64,000 bases of DNA. It comes from Pyrocephalus nanus (lineage: Eukaryota; Chordata; Aves; Passeriformes; Tyrannidae). The notes under the pieces were generated by a model. That model did no database searches, was not told where the DNA came from, and worked only from the letters and a program-made list of their open reading frames with translations. The stretch covers positions 40,942,425 through 41,006,424 of the forward strand of contig CM076266.1 of assembly GCA_038380795.1 (NCBI GenBank). Direction: 5' to 3'. Positions 1 to 12,000 of this stretch are shown here, one piece after another (positions within the stretch are counted from its first letter, which is position 1; every line of letters begins with the position of its first letter). Made by a program: the position numbers and the translations under genes.

Positions 1-1079
1 TGACAAACTGAGTTAGGCTAAATGGCAGGTTTTATTTCCTCATTGTAAAATGGTTATTAACCAAACTATAAGTGTTTTGAGGCACAGAGTGCAATTCAAC
101 TTAATTTTCACTCAAATCAAATATTTTTATGCTCATGCCTGAAATGCTTTGCTACATTGACCCTTTACCATCAGATCTGTAATATTGACTACAACGAACT
201 ATTTATATAGTCCTGTATATGAACCTTAAATGTCATGTTTCTAAATAATTTATTTAAAATAAATTAATTTTTAACACCAAAATGAATGTATAAAAATTCA
301 ATTCTTGAAGAAACATTTACATTAGGTTCAGAAAAAGAATCAGCAATGAAATATTTAAGCACTATATAAAAGCCATTTTGCCTTCTAAGAATCATTAGTT
401 GTCAAACTAGTATGTTTCATTAAGCTTTACAGCCTTCACTGCAATATAAAATTTTGTAGAATTGTTTTCAAAAGTTATGAAAAAAAATTCATCTAGTTTG
501 ATTTGATACAATTCTACTTAGATACTTAGAAATTTCTGTTTTTGGGGAATATATGACTATCACCAATAACAGTTATTTTAGAAAACTTTAATTCTGCTTG
601 ATTACTTAAAAAAATACAATTAAAGTACTGCAATTATCTGAATTATCATAGAATCAGCAGAAACCATAAAGTGATATATTTTCTTTTTCCCTGATCTACT
701 TTTCAATTGCACCTCAATTAAAAAATTATGTTAATTTAAAAGATACTGTCAGTCTCCTAACTTTTTATTTGCATCAGTATTCCTACTAGCAAAAATATGA
801 ACTGTGTTAAAAGAGAACATCATTAAAAAGTTGATAAAGCTCCTACTGATCATGGCTCATTTTTATTGTAATACCTTGTGCCAGAATATATTAGTAAGGC
901 AGGAACAGTCAGAACATCTGGATGAACTTGACTAGCAGGAGAAAATGTGGGGGTTCATTATCAGGAGTTACTATTATCTACAAGTAAGGATGAACCCACT
1001 GCCAGTGAGGCTTTGCAATCTTCACTTTTAAAATGTCACACACCTGGCTGGTCCTACCCTCAAGCAGAGGAATAGTGTT
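1..1079. other. AT-rich noncoding DNA
   Basis: No open frame of note, no repeat family and no RNA gene is recognisable here. The sequence is strongly AT-rich with scattered short A and T runs, as expected for intergenic or intronic bird DNA. Confidence 0.6.
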
Positions 1080-1137
1080 AATTACATTTTCCAACCTCTT
1101 CCAAAGCTGTTTTTCCATAATCCTATGATTTCATGAC
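1080..1137 (+). repeat. Probable degraded CR1 LINE 3' tail
   Basis: A TTTTCCAACCTCTTCC stretch is followed by an ATCCTATGATTTCATGA stretch. This is the order found at the 3' end of avian CR1 elements, where a CTTCCAACC-type motif precedes one or two ATTCTATGA repeats. The match is diverged and only about 60 bases long, so it would be an old, strongly truncated copy. A chance resemblance cannot be excluded. Confidence 0.4.
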
Positions 1138-1283
1138 ATATGAATCTGCAAAACATATTGATTGGCATCTCAGATTATTTAGGAAGAGCAAAGACACTCT
1201 GGAGTGATTATCCACTTGCCTCTAGTCCAAGAATTAAATTTTTGCTTTCCAAAACTGTACTCATTATATGAGCGGGCAATTGG

Positions 1284-1314
1284 AGTGGTTTGGAAAAGGC
1301 TTTTCCAAACCACT
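1284..1314. repeat. Perfect 31-base palindrome
   Basis: The arm AGTGGTTTGGAAAAG (1284-1298) and its exact reverse complement (1300-1314) are separated by a single G at 1299. All 15 base pairs match. Outside the core, TGG at 1281-1283 can pair with a CCA a few bases beyond the right arm if a bulge is allowed. The near-zero loop makes a microRNA precursor unlikely. It may extrude as a cruciform, or it may be a remnant of a replication or transposition event. Confidence 0.9.
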
Positions 1315-2540
1315 ACCCCAGCTAACTCAAAAGAGAAGCAGCAGTTTAGACAGAGAAAGGGAAAGATTATTTCTGTAACATCATATCAGAAGGACTTTAG
1401 CTTGTTCTTCTGATTTTCCAGATTTGATATTAAGAAAAAGGAATCAGGTGCCATAATACCCTCTTTCTGATAGCACATTGGCTGGTATTTTTGACAAGGG
1501 AGAGATTACATCTAACTATTCCGTAGGACTGCTCTCTCTACACACATATCTCTGCTGTCTCTTAGATGTCTAATTATTATATTGTTATCTCCTGTGGGAA
1601 AAGAATATATTCTTTTTATAAATATGAAGTATCTGATATAGTATTTGATTGCTTCTATGGGTTTGGAGATAGATTTCCTAGATGTTACAAAGAACACCAA
1701 CAATAAGATACAAGGAAGGCTAATTCCTCAGGAATGCAGCTGATAAGTGAAGTTAAAATGTAAAGTTTTCACATTTTAAGTTTCCTAATCTTTGCCTAAT
1801 TTTAATAGTTAGTATTTTCTTTGATCATTGCATTGCACATATTTTTAATTCTTTTATAGATCAGATAATCTTTATCCAGTGAAACTCCTTTAAGAGTGCT
1901 AGCTTGTCATGGTACTATTATGGAGTGGCTTGTGACAACAAATGGTGTGGACAGACAAAAACAAAGAACTTCAAAAGTCCTATTGCATGCCTTACTCACA
2001 TTTTGCTCCCATGTAAGATTTCTTCCATATGTAGCTACCTACCTTTTCTGATCAATCAGTAAATTTTTTAGAACTGCCACATAACTCTGTAAGTCAGTAA
2101 TAGCCTTTCATCAGTAGCAACAGTAAAAGTAAAGCTGGGAACACAAACAACCTGGCAATGCAAAATTCGGATCTGCGTGATGTACCTGCCTTCCACTGTG
2201 TGATACGGAATTTCTTGGACAAGAGTTTTTAATGAAAACCCCAATTGCAGCATTTGCAGTATGCTGCAGATCAGGTGATGGCCTCTGCCACACCCCATAA
2301 TAACAATTCTCCTATGTTTTTGTGCAAAATGCCAAATTCTTCTGTGTTCAACTTTGTTGTTCGTGGTAAATTATTTTTCCAATCAGATTACCAAAGGCAC
2401 TGAATAAAGCAATATTTTAATGGATTCTGCACCACCTTAATGATAGCTCTTCAGCTGCATATAGTTGTTCTGTGCCAGTGTTCTAATTTGTTAAATTTAT
2501 CATTTTATAACTGCAATAAATCACAAAGGCAGGCTTCAAA
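1315..2540. other. Noncoding DNA, nothing recognised
   Basis: Small open frames occur on both strands but lack splice signals, protein-like composition or family resemblance. A short imperfect hairpin with GCAGCAT and ATGCTGC arms lies near 2250-2275 and is too weak to call an RNA gene. Confidence 0.5.
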
Positions 2541-2559
2541 TTTTTTTTTTTTTTTTTTT
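2541..2559. repeat. Poly(T) tract, 19 bases
   Basis: Uninterrupted T run in unique DNA. On the minus strand it is a poly(A) run, but no SINE or processed transcript is recognisable beside it. Confidence 0.9.
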
Positions 2560-2843
2560 ACAAATGCTCCATGTACAATTTTCTGCGTGCTAAAACTAAA
2601 GCCTTCATTGTTTTTAACATGGACATTGGTTTCTGAGAGTATTAGCCGTGAGTGTAGACTCTAGATGAAAGGCTTGAATAGTTTCAAGTCATGTGGCTAT
2701 GTTGCATCTCATGCTTAAAAATAAGCTGAATGCTTTGAAGCTAACATTTTGTCCCTGAAATCTCACTGACACAGCTTCTCTCAAATTTTCATGATTTCCA
2801 AGGCATTAGAGGAAAAAATAAAATCGATACAGAGAAAGTCTCT

Positions 2844-2862
2844 CCCCCCCCCCCCCCCCCCC
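2844..2862. repeat. Poly(C) tract, 19 bases
   Basis: Uninterrupted run of 19 C (G19 on the minus strand) in otherwise AT-rich DNA. Long poly(C) is much rarer than poly(A) in vertebrate genomes. The minus strand could form a G-quadruplex. Exact length in the assembly may be unreliable because such tracts are hard to sequence. Confidence 0.9.
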
Positions 2863-3270
2863 GAGAATAAACCCATAATCATAGGTCACTTAGTACAGTC
2901 CTAGCTAAGCAAAATTTGAACACCTAAACTCTGGGAAAAAAAATCCAAATAAACTACTGTTTGCAAGCATCCTAACATCACTGAATCTGTGGGAAATCAG
3001 GAACCTCTTGCTGCTTAAAAATCGATGATGTGGTATTTGAACATAGCATAGAATCATCTTGAAAGAAATGTCAGTAACATGACAAGAAAGTTATTAACTA
3101 TTTCTACCATTCAGGTGAAAAAATCCTACCAAAATTACTATGGTGGAGTGTGCAACAATATATATTGCTGCGATGAAAGACAGCAGACTGATCTCAAGTA
3201 GCCCTAAGTGTGCAAGATGAAAAAATGGGTGATTTTATTTTGCTTCCTTGGATTTTTCAGTAAATCTACA
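2863..3270. other. Noncoding DNA, nothing recognised
   Basis: AT-rich sequence with no repeat, RNA gene or protein-like open frame seen. Confidence 0.5.
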
Positions 3271-3320
3271 AAAGTCTATCTCTTCAGGAATGTCGAGTAA
3301 AGTTTATCTCTTCAGGAATG
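3271..3320. repeat. Short tandem duplication, period 28
   Basis: A 22-base unit beginning AAAGTCTATCTCTTCAGG (3271-3292) recurs at 3299-3320 with one C to T difference, separated by six bases. It looks like a recent local duplication rather than a satellite. Confidence 0.8.
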
Positions 3321-6300
3321 ATGAGAAACTAGCTATACAACAAGGTGACCCTGAATGAACACTCCTTTCATCTCCTTAGTGCTACAATGAAAGACATCCT
3401 TTAACAGGATGGAGTCTTTCTGTCAATACCCAGGACCTGACTCAAGGTGTAATAAACATTTCTCTGAAGTCTAAATAGATATAAGGCTATACTACACTAC
3501 TAGAAAGAGAAATTATTATCTTTCATAATTAAGGGGATCATTTTGTTACTGATTTAAAGAAAAAGCAAATCCATATTAATGAAACAATAGCTCCTCCAAA
3601 ATAGTGAAAGCTTTTCTATGGGGAATGATGTTCCCTACATGCCCTGGACTTATCACTAGATTGAGGTGTTTTAAATCCTGTGATTTTATAAAGTAACATC
3701 AAAAATAAAATTTACAAAAGTAGATTAAAAAAATCTTGCTAAAAACCCATCCACTCAAAATCCATCCACACTCTTTTAGAAAGACTGTATGGAAACTAAT
3801 AAATAAAGCCTTACAATAAGAACTTGGCAGATTCGGGGTTATTATACATCTTAATTGGCTGTTAGCACTAGCATCAAAAAAATGTACATGCAACAGGAGT
3901 TGATGTTAATATTATTTTTTCCTATAGGTAGTGAACAATCCAGTAACTTTGTATAGTTTAGCCATAAACTAGATAAACTGTGCTTCACTGATCCTAACTT
4001 CGAAAAGCATATCTTGCACTGCATCTCACAAAGTCACTACTGTAGGTAAAAATAAACCTTATAATTGAATCATTACCTTCAAAATTTTTTAAAGGACTAG
4101 TTTCTTTGTAGCCACCGTTCCGTTTGAATTGCTCCATGTTTATCCACACAGCTCTGCTCATTAGTGCATCATGAAAACAATAGAAATTTGCCCTTTATTA
4201 GCATGAAACATCACCAATGTTGGATCTCTACTTTCTTCTGTTGCCTTTTGATTTTCCTCAATTTTATTACCATTTCAGTACTTTTTCATGGCAAAGAAAT
4301 ATAATAAAATCTCTTTAAAGCACTCCTTATGACTTGTTTTCATCATCACCAGGCTTGTTAATGGTATGTGAGGAAGAGAAACTAACCCCCCCATGTTACA
4401 TTGTGACTCCAAATATTATAATGAAACCCCAAGATTATTAACATCATGTCTCTATCACTTCTCTTACACTTTTAATTAGAGACAGTTAATTCTATTCACA
4501 TAAGTCCCTGAGACTTAAAAAAGAGACTGTGCTCCAAAGTTTGTTTTTCCTCTATCAAATGCGTCTGAAAATAGCTAAGCATTTTGCATCTGCTAAAACA
4601 ATTAATTCCTAGATTAATCTCCATTTATTTTGAGCATTGCATTTCTTGCTGTGTGTTCATAGTCAGATAGTTACTGAATACCTCAATTTCCCTATTTGCA
4701 AAATAAGTCTGATATAACCTGACTGATGGGGGTCTCTCAAGGTTACTTCAGTGGTCCCAAGTTACAGGGCACTGTAGAAGAACTACAGATCTGTGCTTTG
4801 AGGGAGACCAAAATCATGATTTCTCTTGGCTTAAAAGCAATTCTATGAATCAAAGTGCTTTGTGCAATCCTGAAATGAAAAATGTTGCACAAAAAAGTTA
4901 TTATGAGGTTTTGCCTCAAAGCTATTAAGAACTCATATTTCTTTTGGATAGAGGTGTTTATAAGATTTTAGCTGTAATGCAAAAGAAAATGCTTTGCACT
5001 CTGTTGAGCATAATATCTGTTGGTTGGAGTTGGCATAGCTTCTTCATAAACCACAGTGACCTCCAGAAAGATTATATGGTGAGTAATAAGTTTGAAAGAT
5101 CTGTGCAGTGGCACAAGTAGACTCATATATACTACACTGGGACTCCAGCAACATATACTGACATTTTCCACAGAAAACAAGATAGAATAGAGGCATGTAA
5201 GAATTGGACCTTTACCAATACTTCTGAAGTATCATTTCAAGTACTGGTCATAAATCATATGCATTTTTGTATTGCTGAATTTGTCTATAGGCTCCAAAAT
5301 CACAGAACTTCACAAAGACTCCACATTTTAGAAATGTTTTCCAGTGTGTAGACCCAGATGAAAACAAATGAACATCACACTGATATTAAGCTCACATTGA
5401 TTTTGACATGCTGTTTTAGTCCCATTAATTTTGGCCAGAAAGCTTATTGGAACAGACTCGTTTTGCTTAAACGAAACAATAAAGTTCACATTTTCCTCCT
5501 GGGCCGATTGATATATGAGGTCTCTGAAGTGCTGCTGAGCAAAGTAAAGGTATATTTTCTAAGATGCTATAAAACTGTCAGTTCTGGCTGAGATGTTTTT
5601 GACAGTCTCAGTACTGAATGTTAACCTTTCACATACCATCACTAGATTCTGCATGATATTACTTGCTTTAATTATCTCACTCTCCAAACTGCATTACCAA
5701 TAAAGGAGGTCTAAATAGTCAGCTCTTTGCTTTTTAATGGAACACCTCCACATACAGGAAGAAAATTTCACCTAGAAAATTTCTGTAAACCTTTATGAAA
5801 TTTACGGTGATTAACTTAGCAGCTGCAGTTTTCAATTTCAGAGAAAAAAAATTAATAATTCCATGCCCTGGCTCTGAAGAATTGCTGTGAGATTCCCAGG
5901 TGCCAGGGCATGAGCTGGGGTCCAGGCACCCATGGAGTTGGGGCAGGAAGCCCTTGCTGTGCCATCACACCGGCCTCCTAGCCCAAGTGCTGCAGGGCCA
6001 CAGGGCTTGTGACCTGCACTGTTCGCTCTCTTCTGCCAAGGTAAACATAAACCCTCGTTTTTTTAAAAAAGAAAATGCAAGCATACAATGGTACACATTT
6101 TTCTTCTAGCAACAAAGTGCAAACCTGTCCATTCTGCAAAAGGATTTCACAGCAAGAAGGAGGTATGTTCTTGAAAACAAGCCGTGTATTCATACTACAA
6201 ACTTCTTGCTCTAAATTTACTTCATGCTACAGAAGCTGTTTCTACATGCATTGCTTGCAAACATTAGTTCAAAGATAGTAAGAGACATTGCATGGTATGT

Positions 6301-8970
6301 TAACAGCATAGCAGAGTAAGGGAAAAGCTCTGAGTCAAGGGATGCAGAAAGTGCTGCCCCATTCCTCAGGTGTTGCCTTACTGTTAAATGAAAAACCACT
6401 GTGCTCCAGCACTAACCACTGGGTAAAAAACTTCTGGAAGTAGAACTAGGAATTTGGAAGTTCTGCAAAAAAAGGATGTCTTGCTTTTGTGAGGTCAAAA
6501 ATGAAAAAATCTCTCACTTGCTGATGTCATCCTGGGCCAACAGAAATCTGTGACAAGGTTCCTGTATAAATACCTCTTGACTTGGCACTGGCCCCTCATT
6601 CCTGTGCAAGAGCCTCTGTCTTATGCAAAGCTTTTTACAGAGTATTCAAACCATCAGACAGCATCAGCTACAAAGAAATGGCACTAATTAAAAGCATGCC
6701 CAAGAGCAGTAATTCATATGGAAATGTTCTCTTCTTTGGAGAGCTCCAGGTTGAGTGATGTGGTGACAGTGCAGCCCATTCCAGGACAGCTGTGGGCAGC
6801 AGCAAACTGTGGGCACTTGGGGGTACCAACCACTGCCTCAATGGGAAATGGGAGTCTGAAAGCTATTGCTAGCCTGGGACTCTCTGTGCCAAACCATCCT
6901 CCAGAGTTGGTGTCTCTGTGGCAGCATAGTTAGATCATCTAAAAATGGTGGGATGGAAATCATGTGTCCCAAACCAGTAATACCACAATGACTGTAACCA
7001 GAAGAATTTTAAAGCATTTCTGTTCAAGGTACCAATGTTATTCATGCCAAGCTGGACCACTATAACCTATAAGCTATAAACTTATCATGCCCTACTGCCT
7101 CTGCCATAAGCTAGATTTTCTGAGGACTGAATTTAAATACAAGGTAAGGTAGCAGCTGAGACTGAAATTTGACTAATTATTTGTTATTCAAAAGAATTCC
7201 ATAATTGATCTCTTAGGGGATTGGGAAAGCAGGGGATTACCTATTTCTGAGGCAATACAGGCTGTACTGAGGTCCTAGAGATTTGTCTCTGCCATAGTTT
7301 TGTTTTGTTACTTTTTTATAAGGTGTTGTGAAGCTTTTGAATACTAGCCCCTGCATAATGATCTCCCCAGTGGCATTGTCTCTCCTGGGTTACAAAGGTA
7401 ATGCTGGCATTGCTGCAGGGTCTTCTGCAGGCTGTTCTCTTTTCCAGTCCTTGAGTATACTTTGTATTTTAGTCACCTTTGCTCCTCTGTTCCTCCAGGA
7501 GTTTTAAAAAATATCTCATAATGAAGTTTTACATAGATTCAGCATCAGGTTTGTAACTAACAAGCACTTGCCTTTGGAAAGGAAAATAGAACCTATCAGT
7601 ACCATTTTCTTTTTTTTTTTTAATGTTAGAACTAGTGTCTACTTGATGCAGAATTTAGTATTTATTACTTCTCTTGGAAAAACACTTCGTTTTCCTATAT
7701 CCTTCACATCCATTCATGCAGGTACACTAAGATATTTTTTTTAAAATCAAGGAGTAAAGAAGCCAAACATATTTATAATACATTAAAATACCAATAAATA
7801 CTAAAATTGACCAAAAGAATCAGCTGAGACAAAGATATTGGGAAACCTTCTACATTCACTAAAGCCACCCTCTTTTTCATTCAAATGGTAAAATAAGACT
7901 TCGTTATGCTGCAGGATTAGCAGTATATTTTAAAGGGAGATGTAGATTCATACACAGCAGTCACTTTCTAGCTGTAAAAGCGACTTTAGAAAAATAGTTG
8001 TCTTAAATCAGCCTGCTGCTCACTGTTCATTAACAATAAGGAATGCTGATATTCCTATTGCGGTTGTCCCTTTGTATCTCAGTTCCTTTTATATCACCAG
8101 CTGCTTCTTTCTTTTCCTCCCCCATAATTTTCCCTTGAATTTCTGGTGAACCCACTGTTCTGGCATAGTGAGCACAATTCCATTCTTTTTTCCCCACAGT
8201 ACTGCACTGTCTGTCATCCAGACTGAGCAAGGAAAAGGTGACTGGGGAAAGAGGATGAAAGTGTGATGCTGGTGAGATGCCCTAAGTGCAGACCCTTTCC
8301 AGAGGGCCATCTGAGATTTTTTTCATTGAGCATGAAATCATTCTCCCTCTTCTCCCTGTCCTTACATTTTCACCAATACACTCTTTAGCTTTACAGTTTT
8401 GTTTACAAAATATTTCCTTTCTCATGGTCAGTGCTTCTTAAAAGTTATTGTTCCAATATTTTCTTCTCAGTAGTGCAGTGGGGGATTTCTTTAGATGTGG
8501 TGTTTTAGCACCACCTGTATAGACACTTTGGAGTGTCCTATCTCCAGATTTACATCTCTTACCATTTCAATTATTTTCTGGTCACATGTATTGTGCGTGC
8601 TTCCCGGCAATTTTCTACTTCTGAGAATTGAGCAAACATTTCAATTCCAGCTCCACTAGGAGAAAAAAATCTTATTAGAAAATGAAAGCTTGAACTACAC
8701 AGGAAAAAGGGGGTGAAAAAGGGGGAGGTGAATAGGAGAAGGGGGAAAACATACGGGAAATATGTGGAAAAAATTACAAAATAAAAAAGTGAGAATAAGC
8801 ATGAAACGGAAAGGTGGAAAACCTCCAACATATTTTGATTTGTAATGGAATAAGAACATAGATCTGACCTACAAAGCCTACTGACACATCCTATCCAAAT
8901 GCTAGACCCTCTGCACTTTAAGATAGGAAGCTTGTGGAAAAAACATTTCTAGGTGTTTATCTAGTACATG
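3321..8970. other. Long noncoding stretch
   Basis: No gene is recognised. Around 5870-6020 the sequence is locally richer in G and C (several GGCA and CCAGG words), but CpG is sparse, so it is not a CpG island. Open frames in this stretch are short, overlap each other on both strands and show no family resemblance. A T-rich run lies near 7610-7622. From 8700 to 8780 the plus strand is purine-rich (G and A). Confidence 0.5.
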
Positions 8971-9023
8971 ACAATTAGGCTATAAAATCACTTTACGTTA
9001 CAATTAGGCTATAAAATCACTTT
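8971..9023. repeat. Tandem duplication, two exact 24-base copies
   Basis: A 24-base unit beginning ACAATTAGGCTATAAAATC occupies 8971-8994 and recurs without a mismatch at 9000-9023 after a five-base spacer (ACGTT), giving a period of 29. The exact identity implies a recent duplication, or selection if it is regulatory. Each copy contains a TATAAAA word. Confidence 0.85.
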
Positions 9024-12000
9024 GCACGTACTTCTGCTGTTTCAACAGCCTACCGAGTTCAAAAGAGTGGTTATTGGACCACTGGTGAAGACTGAAACTT
9101 TATGAGGAAGAAAAGTTCAGATTACATTGTATGACATCATGCACTTCCTTAATGATTGTTAAAAGGAAAAAGAAAAATGTCTGGCAAGATGAATGAGCAA
9201 GTCATGAAGTGTAAAGTCTCTGTCTTTTCTGCACTGCCATGGCTTGGTTACTGTCCAGCTACCAGCTAGAGGTAATTTAATACTGAAATAAGCCTGTTTG
9301 TACTTGCTGAATACACTGTTTGAACACCCTCTTGGTAGTGTGAAGTGGCAGCCAGCTACTGGTAAGGCTGAGAAACCCTGCTGCTCCTGGAGTCTGCAGG
9401 AAGGCAAGGAAATTGGGGGAAAGCTTAGAATGACAGTGGTTGAAACAGAATAGTCCCCTTGCTGCCCTTTAGCAGTGTGGACTTGTTGCCAGTACAAGGT
9501 AAGCTTTGCCATGACATGCTGACTGGAGCTGGGACAAAGAAGTGGAGGAGATAAAGCCTCACCCTTGGCTTGAAACAGACGGATTATTATCAATTCAAAT
9601 GTAAGATTCTGACTCGAAAAAATCCGAACTATATTGTAAAACTTAATGGTTGTAAGGCTAAAATGATATAGAAGAGGAAACATATGAATATATATTTATA
9701 TATAGATAGAGGAAATATATAAAACCTAAGTAATAAAGAACTCTCAGGAAAAGGGAAAATCTACTTGTATCTGAATTGGTGTTTTAAAAATAATTATTTT
9801 TAAAATGCAGGGATGGCATAATACATTCATATATCTCTAAGGAGCATGCACCTTAAACAAGGACTTTTCTCTATCAGTTAGGTGCCCTAAGGGTTAGCCT
9901 GGAGAGTCAAACGCACATGCATTCTTTAGTACTAACTTCATGCTGGTTTATAACTCTGATAAAAGTATTCCCTTCCAAACTTGGACTTTTCCCTCTTTAA
10001 AGGAGGTTGGGACCCTTTCTGCCCTTTTTTCCATCCAGGAAGCATCTGCCAGCTATATGTGGCATTCAAAGTTAAGTGATTAGGAAGAGGGAAGTTATGG
10101 CAAATTATTACAGAGAGTCCATCAAAAGTTAGTATAGCCACAGAGTGTATTTACAGTGCATCATTCTGCACTTACCACTGCTCTATTTCTGTGAAGTAGT
10201 AACACATCTCCACCTAAAAAAATCAGTTTTCCTTGGTACTACTACATGGCAGCCTCTCTTTGCTTTGTGTCAGCATGAAGAGTTCTGGTTTCACAATGCT
10301 AATCAGCCCTCTGAAACTGATACTACATGAAGCAAATTACTTTTGGATTTTCTCAGCTTTCGTTTCATTCCAACACCTTACTGTGTTTTTTCCTGTCAGA
10401 CATCTGTACCCTAGTTTCTTTATGTTTTAAACTACTTACATTATTATAGATAAGGAATTTTTAGCCAAGGGCAAAGAGGTCATCTGACAAATCCAATGCA
10501 TTTTTATTTCCTTCAATTCTGAAAAATCTAATGTCACTGATTGTCACACAGGGATCCCTGGGTCAGCTGTTCAATCAATATGTTATGTTAACTCATAATT
10601 TACAAGCAGATTTAATAAGAAGTATTAATCTATCTTCAAATTAATTTCCAGCAGTTGTAACTGCTGTTTCACTGACAACAATGACAAAAATATCAGTAGA
10701 GGCAATGCGCTGTTTTGTCAAATGCAAAAGAAATGCCCTAAAGCCCAAATTATTTTTTTAATTTGAAAGCTTTCGTCTTTCTTTCCAAAAACATAAAGTG
10801 AAGTCAGAGTAACTTTTCAGATTCTGTCACGCAGGTAAAGTCCTAGGGATTTCACTGAAATGAAAGCAGACAGTCTTACAATCACCAATCTTCAAAAGAC
10901 AGGTCATTTACTTAAACAGCAAATGTCAGGAGACTTCATCTTAAAATCACAAAGTTGGCAGTGCAGAAAGGCATGTTCCCTGCAAATCAAACCTATAGAG
11001 TTCTGGCACATTTGGGTTCAATGGCCCTTATTTTTAGCGCAAATCCATCTCAAGAAATAGCTTTAAGTGTATTGGACTAAAAGTGATGCATCAAAAGGAT
11101 AAGAGTGGTGTGCAGGCCCATGGTAAACTTAGAAACTTCACTTGCCATCCACAACATGGAGCAAAGCTACAGCTGTGCTGCTGGGGGTCATCACTGCAGT
11201 TGTGGGGCAATGGTCGGACTGACAAGGTGTCTCATTAGTACCCAGAACTTCTGACAGTACTAAAGAAGCAATTATTATACATTTTCACAAATCTTTAAAA
11301 TTGTTGAAGGACTTTCCAAACACTGTAACTGTCTGAGAGTGGAAATTCCCCAAAAGTGAGTTGAAGGTAGGCAGAAATGATCACGTAATTAATAACCTTG
11401 AGCTTGACTGGGAGAATGTCAGGGAGTTTTGTGTTTGAAGGGAGGTACTAAACCAGAAAAGAGCAGGAAATTATTAATGCTCAATCCAGTAATAAGTTCT
11501 CATCAGACATTAGATTTCCCTAAATCAAACTGTGTAGAAAACGACTACTATAATACTGCTGTTACAGTAGCCATTCTAGTTTGACAAGTGCATAAAACAC
11601 AATAAAAAGCTATAGTAATTTGTAAATTTCAACCAAGTCCCTTGCATGCGATTTATAGTAATGCACACCATGAGGAAAAAATAATAAAAAAAAAAATCTT
11701 TACAGAATGGAAATCTATTTTTCCTTGAGAGAAAAATGAGCCCATTAACTGACAACCAATACTTCTGCAAAAATCTCTACTTTTTCAGGTTTGTATAGAA
11801 TTCATCAGATTCCTTTCTTTTGCAGCTTTCAAATTTCCACAGTATAGGGCAACAGCAAACAACAGCAGTTTATGCTTCCATTGCAAACTGTCATGTGTTG
11901 CAACTTGTCTATGATTTGCATTAATTAAAATGCCAGAGCTTTGCCATGAGGTAGGTAAGCCCTGTGGTCTGGATTCAAAAAAACCTCACTAAATGCCAGA

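Noticed and set aside
2225..2280. Imperfect hairpin considered as a microRNA precursor
   Set aside because: The stem is only about seven base pairs, and no known mature microRNA is recognised.
5870..6020. GC-rich patch considered as a CpG island or promoter
   Set aside because: GC is raised mainly by GG and CC words. CpG is sparse and no transcription start pattern is seen.
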